Shown: positions 36,294-45,690, counted from the stretch's first letter. The stretch is DNA of 64,000 bases from Persicitalea sp963803495 (GCA_963803495.1 CAWDMP010000002.1:1054001-1118000), one strand, 5' to 3'. Notes: a model not told the origin generated them from the letters alone. Numbers and translations: made by a program.

Positions 36294-39290
36294 TTACCAG
36301 AAGTACCGTAGGCCAAACTGGAACTGACGCGGCGGGGCAGAGGACCGGACCACAAACTGGTCGCCGAACTGATACTGATTACTTGCCCCCCTGGTCACAT
36401 TGTAGCCCGATATATTGGTGGTGTTAAGTACATTGTACACATCGGCCGACACCTCCATGCGCGAGTGACCGGCGATTTTGATGTTGTACTTGATCGAAAG
36501 ATCCAGTGTCTTGGACCAGGGTAAACGCTGGCCGCTGCGTTTTTCGCCGGGTGCAAAATCGACGGACCAGAAGGTTTCTGAGTCGCCGTTCAAATCCGTA
36601 GTACCGTACTTGCGGGCGTCGGCCAGTACCGTGTAGGGCTGGCCGCTCTGCAGCAGGAACGCGGGCACGATGGATAAGTTGCGAACCGGATTGTAGAACA
36701 ACATAGCGTTGAGGACATGGCGGCGGTCCTGTTCGTCGTAGGTGTAGTCGGCCGCGAAGTTGTTGGAGTCGTGCGCCCGTGTGTTCAGGCTACTCGTGTT
36801 GCTCTTGACCAAAGCCAGACCGTAGTTGACCCGGTAGCCCAGCTTCTGACCCGCCTGCAATTTGTGAAAGACAAAATTGGCGGCCCAGTACTTGGCCTTG
36901 CCTTCGGCGGTGGTCATGTACACGTTGCGGGCGACTCCACGCAGTACCTCGCCGTTGACGGTCGCGGTACCGTTCACGATCGGAATCGGGCGGGTCAGGT
37001 CGGCGGCCGCCACGGTCCGTACCTTGGGATCGTTGGCGTCATTGTTCGGAAACGGCGAAGCAGGGTTCAGGTTGCGGATAATGTACAAGTCTTCGGTAGC
37101 GGTATGGACCAGATCGACGTAGAACAGCGTGTTCTGGCTGGGCTTGGTCTGGAAGCCGAGCGACGCCTGGTGCGAGTACGGATTCTTGTAGCCGTTGGGG
37201 TTCAGGATACGCAGGTTGTTGTTAAAACGGCTGTCACGCTGCCCCTGCAAGCTGGCCGCGCTGGGGCCCTGGAGGTAAGCCACGTTGCCGCTGGTGGTAG
37301 CGCGGATGTTGCCGGGGAACGTGATGCGGTCGAGGTCGGCCTTGGAATCCAGCAGACCCAGGCGCTGTAGTTCGGCCAGTTCCTTCTTGTAGTCCGAGGC
37401 GTTGCTGTTGAACTGCAGGGCATCGCTGTAGGCCGAGTACTTGATCTTGTCGTAGAATATTCCGTACCCGCCCCGAAATACGCTTTGCTCGCCCACTTTG
37501 TAGTTGAAACTTACGCGCGGCGCCAGGTTATTCAGGTCGCCCCGGGTACCACCGCCTTTTGACAAGTTGTCGTAATCGTAGCGAAGACCGAAGACCAGGT
37601 TCAGGCGGTCGGAGGCTTCGTAGCTATCTTCCGCGTAGATGTTGAACACGTTCTGGCGCGCGCCGAAGGTTGTGGGCCGAAGTTCCACTTCGTAACGAAT
37701 CACTTGCACATCGGCCGGAATGTCATTTACATCGAGCGTAGCGCCCAGATTCCGCTCTTTCAGCCCATCGAGTTGCGGTTGCGACAGCCGCACCGTGTAG
37801 GCACCATTGGGATTGCCACCGCCTTGCAGACTGAACGAAGAAGACATGAATTCGACGCCCGCCTTGAAATTGTGTCGGCCCGTGCGGTAGAAAAATTTCT
37901 GCTGGAACTGGTGAGTGAATTCCTTGTCGTCGAAAATAGAACCCACTTGCCCCACCACTGCCACGGCGGCACCCGTCGGGCCGAGCACCGTCACCGACGG
38001 ACTGTTGGGATTGACGGGCTGGTTGTAGTTCCAACGGAAGAAAGAATGCTGGTAGTTGGTTTCGGCGGTCACGCCCGCTCCTAGTGAATAGCTGTTTTTG
38101 AGCGCGATCAGGTAGGTGCGGTTGGCCTGGTTGGAGGCTGAAGACGGGAAGTTGACGCCGCCTTCGAGTCCGCCGCCCTGGCGACCGATCTCGAAGCTAC
38201 CGACGTTGGCGCGGAGCGACGTCTTGAAACGGCCGTTCCAAATCTGGTCGATTTTGGCCGAAGCGTAGCTGAAACTGTTGTTACCCCGCACGGTTTCGTT
38301 CACGCCCAGCGCGGGTACGTTCAGCAGGTTATCCTTGCGGTCGAGCGTTTGCTCGAAGTTGAGGTAGAAAAAAGTCTTATCCGGTTTCAGGGCACCGCCC
38401 ACGGCCACGCCCAGCTGGTGGCGCTGGAAACCGTCCTTCACCTGGTTGCCCGACAGGTCGAGCGTGGCAAATTTGGACTTGGCGTCGATGACGCTGCCGG
38501 GACGGGTCAGGTAAAAGACCTCGCCCGAAAACTCGTTCTTGCCCGAGCGCGTCGTGACGTTCACCACGCCGTTGCTCGTGTTGCCGTACTCCACGGAGTA
38601 GTTGTTGGTGAGTACCGTAATGCCCTCGGCAAATCCGACGGGCGTATTGAATTTCATGTTGCCCAGGAAGCGCTCATTGTTGTCCATCCCGTCGATCATG
38701 TAATTGGTGTAGGTACCATTCAGTCCGTTGATCGACACGTTGGGCGCTTCGGCGTAGCCCAGCGTGGCCAGCGTGAGGTTGGGCAGGCGGTACAGCGAGC
38801 GCGTGATGTCACGGCCCTCGATGGGCAGCGCCTGGATCTCTTTCTTGGTTACGTAGTAGGATACCTGCGCGTCGCGCGTGTTGAGCTGCGCGGTACGGCG
38901 GTCGCTGATGACGACCTCGTCGAGGCTGCTCTCGCGTTGCGAGGGAAGCTCCAGCAATAGGTTGGCGGTCGAGGCCACACTCGTCAGTTCGGCGGCGGCG
39001 TAGGTGCCGAATGCGTCGGTGTACACGCGGTAGCGAGCATCGCCCGACAAGCCATTGAACGACACCTTGCCGTCGATTCCGGTTTGGGCGGTGGCCTTGT
39101 AGTCGGCCGCGCTGTTCTCTATGTGGACGGTGACGCCCGGAAGCGGATTGTGGTAGAGCAGATCGACCACCTGTACTTCGACCTGGGCCGAGGCGAGCAG
39201 CGAGCTTAGTGTCAGAAGAAGTAGTAAAACAGACTTTTTGAGTAAAAACTTACCTACCGAAATTTTAAAAAGCGTAAAACGTGAGAACAT
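36294..39290 (-). CDS. TonB-dependent receptor, Oar-like type
   Basis: A large intact gene of 998 residues. The signal peptide (LLKKSVLLLLLTLSSLLASAQ) is preceded by 16 extra residues, so a start further in is possible. It is followed by a carboxypeptidase-regulatory-like domain (PLPGVTVHIENSAADYK), a plug (DEVVISDRRTAQL, INGLNGTYTNYMIDGMDNNE, NNYSVEYGNTSNGVVNVTTR) and a long barrel ending RQFQFGLRYFW with a terminal aromatic residue. The plug wording 'GVVNVTTRSGKNEFSGEVFY' is typical of the Oar/OmpA-related group. No SusD gene is beside it. Ligand unknown, with proteins or peptides possible. Confidence 0.87.
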   Translation of the reverse strand: MFSRFTLFKISVGKFLLKKSVLLLLLTLSSLLASAQVEVQVVDLLYHNPLPGVTVHIENSAADYKATAQTGIDGKVSFNGLSGDARYRVYTDAFGTYAAAELTSVASTANLLLELPSQRESSLDEVVISDRRTAQLNTRDAQVSYYVTKKEIQALPIEGRDITRSLYRLPNLTLATLGYAEAPNVSINGLNGTYTNYMIDGMDNNERFLGNMKFNTPVGFAEGITVLTNNYSVEYGNTSNGVVNVTTRSGKNEFSGEVFYLTRPGSVIDAKSKFATLDLSGNQVKDGFQRHQLGVAVGGALKPDKTFFYLNFEQTLDRKDNLLNVPALGVNETVRGNNSFSYASAKIDQIWNGRFKTSLRANVGSFEIGRQGGGLEGGVNFPSSASNQANRTYLIALKNSYSLGAGVTAETNYQHSFFRWNYNQPVNPNSPSVTVLGPTGAAVAVVGQVGSIFDDKEFTHQFQQKFFYRTGRHNFKAGVEFMSSSFSLQGGGNPNGAYTVRLSQPQLDGLKERNLGATLDVNDIPADVQVIRYEVELRPTTFGARQNVFNIYAEDSYEASDRLNLVFGLRYDYDNLSKGGGTRGDLNNLAPRVSFNYKVGEQSVFRGGYGIFYDKIKYSAYSDALQFNSNASDYKKELAELQRLGLLDSKADLDRITFPGNIRATTSGNVAYLQGPSAASLQGQRDSRFNNNLRILNPNGYKNPYSHQASLGFQTKPSQNTLFYVDLVHTATEDLYIIRNLNPASPFPNNDANDPKVRTVAAADLTRPIPIVNGTATVNGEVLRGVARNVYMTTAEGKAKYWAANFVFHKLQAGQKLGYRVNYGLALVKSNTSSLNTRAHDSNNFAADYTYDEQDRRHVLNAMLFYNPVRNLSIVPAFLLQSGQPYTVLADARKYGTTDLNGDSETFWSVDFAPGEKRSGQRLPWSKTLDLSIKYNIKIAGHSRMEVSADVYNVLNTTNISGYNVTRGASNQYQFGDQFVVRSSAPPRQFQFGLRYFW

Positions 39291-39400
39291 TGGGTGGTTA
39301 ATGGACGAATTTAATGATGTGAGATTGGAAATGTATACGCACTGAAAGGAAAAAAGGATGCTGGCAGCGTCCTTTTTCGCCGCAAAGGTTCACTAAAAAA

Positions 39401-39424
39401 GCCGGATGAATTACATCATCCGGC
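39401..39424 (-). terminator. Rho-independent terminator of gltX
   Basis: GCCGGATGA (39401-39409) pairs with TCATCCGGC (39416-39424), loop ATTACA. Leftward it is followed by TTTTTT. It lies 29 bases after the gltX stop. Confidence 0.85.
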
Positions 39425-39452
39425 AGGAGTTAAAAAATATCTTAGTTTGATT

Positions 39453-40991
39453 CTATTTTTTATTTAGGGTCGAGATCGCTTGTCGCAAACGGCGTACTAC
39501 TTCTTCTTTTCCCAAAATCTCCATCGTCACCATCAGGTCGGGTCCGGTACCTGAGCCCGTAACGGCCAGCCGCAAGGCCTGCATGATTTTCCCCATCTTA
39601 ATCCCGGCCGACGCCACCGTTTCGGCCAGCGTGTGTTTGATGTCTTCGGCCAGAAAAGAACCATCGGTGGCCGCCAATGCGTCGGCGAAGGCCGCGATGC
39701 CGCGCTCGGCGTCTTCGTTCCACTTTTTCGAGGCTATCTCGTCGTCGTAAGTTTCGGGAGCGGTGAAAAGAAACGCCGATTCGTCCACGATCTCGTGCAC
39801 AAAATGCACCCGGTCTTTGAGTAGATGCACGATTTGGATCGCCTGCTCGTCCGAGATTTCGATCCCCTTTTTGGCAAAGAGCGGCTGAATCTGCCCGGCC
39901 ATCGTTTGGTCGTCCTTTTCCTTCAGGTACTGCTGGTTGAACCACATTCCTTTTTGAATATCGAACTTCGCGCCCGATTTATGGACGCGCTCGAAGCTGA
40001 ACGCCTCGATGAGTTCCTGCATCGAGAAAAGCTCTTGCTCGGTCCCGGCGTTCCAGCCCAGGAGCGCCAAAAAGTTGACGGTCGCCTCGGGATAGTACCC
40101 TTCTTCGCGAAAGCCCTTAGCGATTTCTCCCGTTTTGGGATCGGTCCATTGGAGCGGAAAGATCGGAAAGCCGCCCAGGTCGGCGTCGCGCTTCGATAGC
40201 TTACCGTTGCCATCGGGTTTGAGCAGCAGCGGCAAGTGCGCAAACTGTGGCATGGTCGCTTCCCAACCCAGGTACCGGTACAACAGCACGTGCATCGGGG
40301 CCGAGGGCAGCCACTCTTCACCGCGAATGACGTGGGTGATGCCCATCAGGTGATCGTCCACAATGTTGGCCAGGTGGTAGGTAGGCATCCCGTCGGATTT
40401 GAGCAGTACCTTATCGTCGAGCTGCGACGAATGCACTACGACCCAGCCCCGGATCAGATCATGAAAACGGATGTCGTCCTTGGGTTGTACCCGCATCCTG
40501 ATTACGTAGGGCGCACCGCTTTCGAGTCGCGCTTTCACCTCCTCGACCGACAGCGTGAGCGAATTGCTCATCTGCAGGCGCGTGATGGCGTTGTACTGCG
40601 CGGCGGGTACCTTGGCCGCTTCCAGCCGCTGCCGCATGGCGTCGAGTTCTTCGGGCGTATCGAAGGCGTAGTAGGCCTTGCCCTCAGTCACCAGTTTTTC
40701 GGCATACGCGCGGTACATGTCCTTGCGTTCCGACTGCCGGTAGGGCGCGTGCGGGCCGCCCACTTTGGGGCCTTCGTCGATCGTGATGCCCAGCCACGCC
40801 AGCGCTTCCTGGATGTACTCCTCGGCCCCCGGCACGTAGCGCGCCTGGTCGGTGTCTTCGATGCGAAGCAGCATCTTGCCGCCCGTCTGCCGGGCAAAAA
40901 GGTAATTATAAAGCGCCGTGCGCACGCCCCCCGCGTGGAGCGGGCCGGTCGGGCTGGGCGCAAAACGTACGCGAACTGTACTATCTGTCAT
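39453..40991 (-). CDS. gltX: Glutamyl-tRNA synthetase
   Basis: 512 residues, a full-length class I enzyme that charges tRNA-Glu. The HIGH-type motif is H19-A-G-G in FAPSPTGPLHAGGVRTALYN (quoted as APSPTGPLHAGG), and the KMSKS-type motif is KLSKRDADLGG near residue 260. The catalytic domain signature LLRIEDTDQARYVPGA follows the first motif. The C-terminal anticodon-binding helices end ALRLAVTGSGTGPDLM and LRQAISTLNKK. HAGG instead of HIGG is seen in other Bacteroidota enzymes. A clean terminator follows. The frame is intact, so this region of the sequence is reliable. Confidence 0.95.
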   Translation of the reverse strand: MTDSTVRVRFAPSPTGPLHAGGVRTALYNYLFARQTGGKMLLRIEDTDQARYVPGAEEYIQEALAWLGITIDEGPKVGGPHAPYRQSERKDMYRAYAEKLVTEGKAYYAFDTPEELDAMRQRLEAAKVPAAQYNAITRLQMSNSLTLSVEEVKARLESGAPYVIRMRVQPKDDIRFHDLIRGWVVVHSSQLDDKVLLKSDGMPTYHLANIVDDHLMGITHVIRGEEWLPSAPMHVLLYRYLGWEATMPQFAHLPLLLKPDGNGKLSKRDADLGGFPIFPLQWTDPKTGEIAKGFREEGYYPEATVNFLALLGWNAGTEQELFSMQELIEAFSFERVHKSGAKFDIQKGMWFNQQYLKEKDDQTMAGQIQPLFAKKGIEISDEQAIQIVHLLKDRVHFVHEIVDESAFLFTAPETYDDEIASKKWNEDAERGIAAFADALAATDGSFLAEDIKHTLAETVASAGIKMGKIMQALRLAVTGSGTGPDLMVTMEILGKEEVVRRLRQAISTLNKK

Positions 40992-41019
40992 TTTTTGTTG
41001 CCTATTTATTTGTTATTGT

Positions 41020-41061
41020 GCGTTACAAACGCACCTTACAATGGGTTCGCGTCACAGACGC
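41020..41061. repeat. Two REP-like hairpin units
   Basis: GCGTT-ACA-AACGC (41020-41032) and GCGTC-ACA-GACGC (41049-41061) are paired 5-base stems with 3-base loops, 16 bases apart. A related unit lies inside the hairpin at 17116-17147. They sit in the gltX leader. Confidence 0.5.
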
Positions 41062-41078
41062 AAACCAGGTTTGATCAC

Positions 41079-41753
41079 TTATTTTAGCGAAAATTTATAA
41101 AGTAGGTCCTGCTTGTTTTTTGGATAAACCGCATTGGATCTAACAAGCTGAAACCCGAATTCATATAACAAGGTGACCAATTCTTCTTCGGTGTAAAGTC
41201 GCTTTTTACAACCTCGATGCTTTTGGCCTGGTTTCTTGGCTATGATGTCTTGGATGAACAGCAAACCATCGGCTTTTAAGCTCTTGCGAATTTCCAACAA
41301 CGTTTTCTCAGGGTACCTTAGCTCGTGGAAGGTGTTTTCCATGATCACCTTATCCAAAGCATCGGGCAGGTTAGCATCTTGCTCCGTACCAATCGCGGGG
41401 ATTAGTTCGGCAGTGCGCGTCCGGCCCGACACGTTGTATAGGTACTTTGAATTAGACCCTAGTTTCGATTCAGTAAGGCAGGTAGAGTCGATGTCCTGAA
41501 GATAAAAAACCAGGCTGTCTGCCATCATGGAATACACAATCTCCTTGCTGCCTCCTCCGGCGCCAATGCTGGCTACTCTATCTTTTGCCTTAAAGTCATA
41601 CAGAGGTCGATAGCGGTTCAGCAATTCTTGCTGACCACCCTCTTGGGTTAGATTACTGTACAAACAAGGGTTTTTCGAGACTTGACCCATTGCCTTTTCA
41701 GCAGATACAAACACTGATGCGAAGAAAAGCGATAAGGCTAACCAAGGCTTCAT
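41079..41753 (-). CDS. Class I SAM-methyltransferase-like protein with a signal peptide
   Basis: 224 residues from the ATG at 41753; the longer start at 41774 would add seven residues before the signal. Residues 1-25 form a Sec signal (LALSLFFASVFVSAEKAMG). The mature part resembles a Rossmann methyltransferase: motif I VASIGAGGGSKEIVYSM, acidic loop FYLQDIDSTCL, IMENTFHELRYPEKTLLEIRK and ADGLLFIQDIIAKKPG as motifs IV-V, and a C-terminal strand. S-adenosylmethionine is not known to be available in the periplasm, so the protein may be cytoplasmic with a membrane anchor, or use another ligand. It has no clear operon partner. Confidence 0.7.
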   Translation of the reverse strand: MKPWLALSLFFASVFVSAEKAMGQVSKNPCLYSNLTQEGGQQELLNRYRPLYDFKAKDRVASIGAGGGSKEIVYSMMADSLVFYLQDIDSTCLTESKLGSNSKYLYNVSGRTRTAELIPAIGTEQDANLPDALDKVIMENTFHELRYPEKTLLEIRKSLKADGLLFIQDIIAKKPGQKHRGCKKRLYTEEELVTLLYEFGFQLVRSNAVYPKNKQDLLYKFSLK

Positions 41754-41803
41754 AAGTACTAAGTTTTGTAGCAAAAGAAAGCCGATGACCGATAGCCGAC
41801 AGC

Positions 41804-42172
41804 TTACGCTACCGCTATCACCGAAATTTCCACGTTTACATCGCGGGGTAGCTTGGCGACCTGCACCGTTTCGCGCGCGGGCGGCTCGCTCTCGAAATAG
41901 GCGCCGTAAACTTCGTTCACGAGCGCGAAATCATCCATATTTTTCAGGAAAATGCCCGACTTTACGATGTGGGCGTAGGTCATGCCGGCGGCGGTCAGGA
42001 TGTGGCCGATGTTTTTCATCACCTGTTCGGCCTCGGCTTTCACATCGCCTTCGGCCGCTTTTTCCAGCGCGATTTGGCCGGAAACGTAGAGGGTACCATT
42101 GACGAGCACGGCCTGGCTGTAAGGCCCGATGGGCGCGGGCGCATGTTCAGAAAATATAATCTTTTTGGGCAT
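41804..42172 (-). CDS. ridA: RidA-family deaminase
   Basis: 122 residues of the RidA/YjgF/UK114 family. Visible hallmarks are APAPIGPYSQAVLVNGTLYVSGQ near the start, and R100 in PPARETVQVAKLPRD, the arginine that binds the carboxylate of the imine. RidA speeds hydrolysis of reactive enamine/imine intermediates made by PLP enzymes such as threonine dehydratase. It works as a trimer in the cytoplasm. Its start overlaps the promoter region of the divergent glycosyltransferase gene. Confidence 0.92.
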   Translation of the reverse strand: MPKKIIFSEHAPAPIGPYSQAVLVNGTLYVSGQIALEKAAEGDVKAEAEQVMKNIGHILTAAGMTYAHIVKSGIFLKNMDDFALVNEVYGAYFESEPPARETVQVAKLPRDVNVEISVIAVA

Positions 42173-42194
42173 GAGGATCGTTGTTTATACTTTG
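42162..42194 (+). promoter_or_regulatory. Bacteroidota-type promoter of the glycosyltransferase gene
   Basis: TTTTTG (42162-42167) and TATACTTTG (42186-42194) are 18 bases apart, close to the TTTG/TAnnTTTG pattern of Bacteroidota primary sigma factor. The ATG follows at 42219. Similar TATACTT boxes lie at 1688 and 47413. It overlaps the start of divergent ridA. Confidence 0.5.
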
Positions 42195-42218
42195 TCGACA
42201 AACCACAAAACTACGAAT

Positions 42219-42818
42219 ATGCCTTCGCAAGCCCTGATTATTTTTGTAAAAAACCCGATCGAAGGACAGGTCAAAACCCGCATTGCCCGCACCACCGGCG
42301 ACGCCAGGGCGGTGGAGATCTACCGCGAACTGCTGCACTACACCCACGACGTGGCCGAGTCACTACCCGCCGACGACTATCACAAAACTGTGTACTACGG
42401 CGATCAGGTCAATCCCAATGATCTCTGGAATGGCTGGACCAAGGCACTGCAGCCCCAGGACGGCGACCTCGGCGACCGCATGAAGCAGGCATTTCGGGAG
42501 CAGTTTGCTCTGGGTGCGGCGCGCGTCGTCATCATTGGCAGCGATTGCCTGGCGTTGCAGCCCGCCCACCTGGAAGCCGCTTTTGCGGCGCTGGGCACCC
42601 ACGATGTCGTCATCGGCCCTTCGACCGATGGGGGCTACTACTTGCTGGGCATGAATACTTTACAGGAACAAATATTTGACGGCATGCCGTGGAGTCAGCC
42701 GGAGTTGCTGGACCGCACCAAAGCCGTGTTGCGGGAAGAAAACGTAAGCCTGGCGCTACTGAAACCCCTGACCGACATCGACGAATGGGAGGACTACCAG
42801 GCGGCGAAAGGTTTGTGA
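42219..42818 (+). CDS. TIGR04282-family glycosyltransferase
   Basis: 199 residues from the ATG at 42219, which follows a promoter-like element; an upstream in-frame ATG is unlikely. PSQALIIFVKNPIEGQVKTRIA is the family start, and VIIGSDCLALQPAHLEAAFAAL and VIGPSTDGGYYLLGM carry the nucleotide-sugar binding Asp residues of a small GT-A fold. TIGR04282 was named from arsenosugar biosynthesis clusters, but many members lie outside them and their acceptors are unknown. I see no arsenic genes here. Confidence 0.85.
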   Translation: MPSQALIIFVKNPIEGQVKTRIARTTGDARAVEIYRELLHYTHDVAESLPADDYHKTVYYGDQVNPNDLWNGWTKALQPQDGDLGDRMKQAFREQFALGAARVVIIGSDCLALQPAHLEAAFAALGTHDVVIGPSTDGGYYLLGMNTLQEQIFDGMPWSQPELLDRTKAVLREENVSLALLKPLTDIDEWEDYQAAKGL

Positions 42819-43015
42819 GCGTACCCGTTTTCGATGGATGAAAGGTACCATTCGGCCTATACTGTATTTTATATTTGGGATACAAGTTAGGCTTATTGCG
42901 AATTTTACCTGCATTTTATAATTGATTTATAACAATATGTTTTTTTTATATTATAAAATACCCTTACATTTACCAAACATTATCAACACCCTGACCACCT
43001 ATACTTACCTATTCT

Positions 43016-43483
43016 ATGCAAGCTCATTCGATCATGGAAACGGAATCCATCAAGAAGCAAATTGACATAAGGGCATCCCGCAAAAAAACCTGGGAAGTGG
43101 TTTTCAACCAAAATTTTACCCGGAAGTGGTACGACGAGCTCAGCTTTGGCGCTCAGGTCGTGTCTACCTGGGAAAAGGGCAGCAAGGTACTCTTCACCGA
43201 TTTGAGCGGTGGCGGCTTGGTGGGCCAAGTGAAGGTACACAAGCCGCTCGAACAAATTTCGGTCGAGTACCAGGGTATCGTCAGCGCGGGCGATGAGGAC
43301 TACCAAAGCGAGAGCGCCCAGGAAGTGATGGGCGGTAGCGAAACCTACACGTTCCTGGAAAATGTGCCGGGCCTGACCCAACTCACCGTCGAGCTCGCCA
43401 CGCCCGAAGGTACTTCGGGCACGATAGCTTCCGCCTGGGAGCGGGCGTTGTGCAAGATCAAGACCTTGGCGGAAGAGAACTGA
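43016..43483 (+). CDS. SRPBCC (START/Bet v1-like) protein
   Basis: 155 residues from 43016, or 149 if Met7 is used. IKKQIDIRASRKKTWEVVF begins the fold and WERALCKIKTLAEEN is the C-terminal helix. NFTRKWYDELSFGAQVVSTWEKG matches AHSA1-like members, which bind hydrophobic ligands or chaperone partners. No catalytic residues can be named. It stands alone, with a good terminator at 43520-43552. The 200 bases upstream are AT rich and probably hold its promoter; I see no other feature there. Confidence 0.8.
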   Translation: MQAHSIMETESIKKQIDIRASRKKTWEVVFNQNFTRKWYDELSFGAQVVSTWEKGSKVLFTDLSGGGLVGQVKVHKPLEQISVEYQGIVSAGDEDYQSESAQEVMGGSETYTFLENVPGLTQLTVELATPEGTSGTIASAWERALCKIKTLAEEN

Positions 43484-43519
43484 GCACTTGGTTCGTTCTA
43501 TTTTCAGCTTTTAGTGACG

Positions 43520-43552
43520 AAAGCCCCGGCCAATTATTGGCGGGGCTTTTTT
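43520..43552 (+). terminator. Rho-independent terminator of the SRPBCC gene
   Basis: AAGCCCCGGCCAAT and its near complement ATTGGCGGGGCTT form a hairpin (one bulged base) followed by TTTTTT. It separates the SRPBCC gene from the seven-gene system downstream. Confidence 0.85.
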
Positions 43553-43715
43553 GATGTGGGAACTAACCGTATTTTTGGCAAACTAGACTAACCCGACCCG
43601 TTGGGACGTTTCAAACCAAGTGCTCAGTTTGCCCGGCAATCCCGGAAAAATCGTGCATCGAACAAATAATTTCCCCAAAAGCCGTTACTCTACCCTATCT
43701 TGGGGACAAAAAATT

Positions 43716-45218
43716 ATGCAGATGAAATTCACCGCCCCGGCGTTCCTCTTAGTCTCGCTCCTACTTTTCAATTCTTGCACAAAGTCGAAATTTGAAGAAA
43801 CCAACGAGCAAGCCCTGGAATTTGCGGGCAACGACCAGCGTATCGACCAACGCGAGTACGAAACGCTGGTAGAAAATATCAAGAATTCCGACGACCGGGG
43901 ATTTCGCCTGCTCAAAACCGAAAGCGGCGAAGTGGACCACGCCAAAGTAGCGGCGTACTTGAAGAAGTACTTCGACGCCAAAGGTACTACCATCGCGATG
44001 GCCGACATCTGGCAGCCCGGCGCGGGCGGTTCGGCCGCCGCGACGAATTTCAACGTCAGCATTTTCCTGGAAAACTCGGCCAGCATGGATGGCTACGTCG
44101 ACGCCAATTCCACGTCCTTTAAAGCGGCGATGAATGATATGCTGACCAACCTCGAAAACTTCGCGGCCACCGATTCGCTGAACCTCAACTACATCAACTC
44201 GGCGGTTATTTCTGTAAAAGCCGGTGCTTCTAAAACCGATGTCGATGACTTTTACAAAAACCTTAACCGCACCAACTTCAAAACGCAAGGCGGCAAGCGG
44301 GGCAGTTCGGACATAGGCGCGCTTCTGAGCCAAATTCTCAACCGCCAAAAAACGAATGAGCTTTCGGTACTCGTCTCTGATTTCGTGTTTTCGCCCGGTG
44401 GGAAAGACGCGGTGAAGTACCTGGAAGGCCAGCGCTCGGAAATTAGAAGTGAATTCGTAAACGCGCGGCGGAAAAACCCGGATTTGGCGGTCGCTATTTT
44501 GCAGGGCGAAGCGCAATTTGAAGGTACCTATTACGACCGCAATGACAAACCCCACGCGCGCCTCGACGCGCCCCGCCCCTACTACGTGTGGCTCATGGGT
44601 TCTGCCGCCCAAATTCAAAGTATCCTGGATGCCAAAATATTGGAGCAAACCCGCAACGGTTTTACCAATAAACTCGTCATTCAACCCGCGAGTGAAGCGG
44701 TACGGCCACCGTATAAGATTCTATATAGTCCCAAAATTGGTAGCTTTGACGCAAAATCGTTGGTAAAGGGCATCATCACCGATGCGCGAGCCGCCCGTGA
44801 TGACCGTAACAAGGGTGTTTTTGAATTCAGTCTGGCAGTTAATTTTGCCAAGGGGATGCAAGACGACAGCTACTTTCTGGACAGCACCAATTTTAAAATA
44901 AGCGACGCCCAATACAGCCTGAAAGCCAAACCGATCACCGACCGAAACGACGTATCGCTCAATAGTTTCACCCATGTACTTACGCTGCGCACGATGGATT
45001 TGAAGGACGAAAAACTGACCATCGACGTCGTCGGTAAAGTACCGGGTTGGGTGTACGCGACTAGCTCTGAAGACGACACACAAATTGAAACTGATCGCAA
45101 AAGAGTCGGCCAAAACATTCGGATTGAGCTATTTGGTGGAAGGCGTCAGCGATGCTTTTTACCCACAATCACAAAATCCAATCCGCTGTATACCATTCCT
45201 CTAACCATTAAAAAATAA
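43716..45218 (+). CDS. VWA-like lipoprotein, first gene of the seven-gene system
   Basis: About 500 residues from the ATG at 43716 (or 43722). The signal FLLVSLLLFNSC ends in a lipobox cysteine. After a helical region, TNFNVSIFLENSASMDGYV looks like strand one of a von Willebrand A domain, but the metal-site DxSxS reads E-N-S-A-S. GKRGSSDIGALLSQIL and ELSVLVSDFVFSPGG match its later metal-binding loops. The C-terminal 200 residues look beta-rich. Near the end the frame shifts at about 45080 and back near 45180, where AATCCAATCC looks like a 5-base duplication. The corrected tail reads ESAKTFGLSYLVEGVSDAFY. The membrane-protein gene starts 6 bases later. Confidence 0.7.
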   Translation: MQMKFTAPAFLLVSLLLFNSCTKSKFEETNEQALEFAGNDQRIDQREYETLVENIKNSDDRGFRLLKTESGEVDHAKVAAYLKKYFDAKGTTIAMADIWQPGAGGSAAATNFNVSIFLENSASMDGYVDANSTSFKAAMNDMLTNLENFAATDSLNLNYINSAVISVKAGASKTDVDDFYKNLNRTNFKTQGGKRGSSDIGALLSQILNRQKTNELSVLVSDFVFSPGGKDAVKYLEGQRSEIRSEFVNARRKNPDLAVAILQGEAQFEGTYYDRNDKPHARLDAPRPYYVWLMGSAAQIQSILDAKILEQTRNGFTNKLVIQPASEAVRPPYKILYSPKIGSFDAKSLVKGIITDARAARDDRNKGVFEFSLAVNFAKGMQDDSYFLDSTNFKISDAQYSLKAKPITDRNDVSLNSFTHVLTLRTMDLKDEKLTIDVVGKVPGWVYATSSEDDTQIETDRKRVGQNIRIELFGGRRQRCFLPTITKSNPLYTIPLTIKK

Positions 45219-45224
45219 CCCCTC

Positions 45225-45688
45225 ATGCAAGAAGTATTTGCCAAGCTGTACGAATGGTTCGGGTTGATTCCGTTCTACTCCAAGGACATGGGCGACCACC
45301 TCCGCGGCTTCGACGTCACCTGTACCGACTACATCGCCACGCCCTGGTACAGCTACATCGGCTGGATTATGGTCGTCACGACGATCCTGACCTTCGCGCT
45401 ACAGTACTATATCGTGGACAGTTCGCGCTACAATAAGGCCAAACATTGGTGGCTCTTCGCGCTAGGGCTGGTGCTACTTAATTTCCTGATCGCCTTCGCC
45501 ATTCCCTACAACGATCTTCAGGACGGCAACTTCTGCAACCAACTCAAACTGAACGTCTCCGATTGCGTCGGCTTCGGCTTTTCCAACGCGTTGTGGAGTT
45601 TGATTCTACTTCATCATCATCAGTACTATTCCTCTTGTTCAGATCAAGAAGTACCAATTGTCGGCATACGACTTTTTGGAAACCTTAG
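45225..45688 (+). CDS. Small membrane protein, about three transmembrane segments, frameshifted
   Basis: The frame from 45225 gives YIGWIMVVTTILTFALQYYIV and WWLFALGLVLLNFLIAFAIP as two membrane segments, then a loop with two cysteines (GNFCNQLKLNVSDCVGFG). Near 45605 the frame breaks. The other frames read FIISTIPLV, a third segment, and RSRSTNCRHTTFWKP followed by TAG at 45686, just before the inverted repeat. The unshifted frame runs to 45707 instead. Family unknown to me. It is 6 bases after the VWA-like lipoprotein gene, so the two are probably co-transcribed and may work together in the envelope. Confidence 0.6.
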
Positions 45689-45690
45689 TT

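Noticed and set aside
36294..39290. Polysaccharide utilisation locus (SusC/SusD)
   Set aside because: Two TonB receptors are present but neither has a SusD-type neighbour or linked glycoside hydrolases, so I did not call a utilisation locus.
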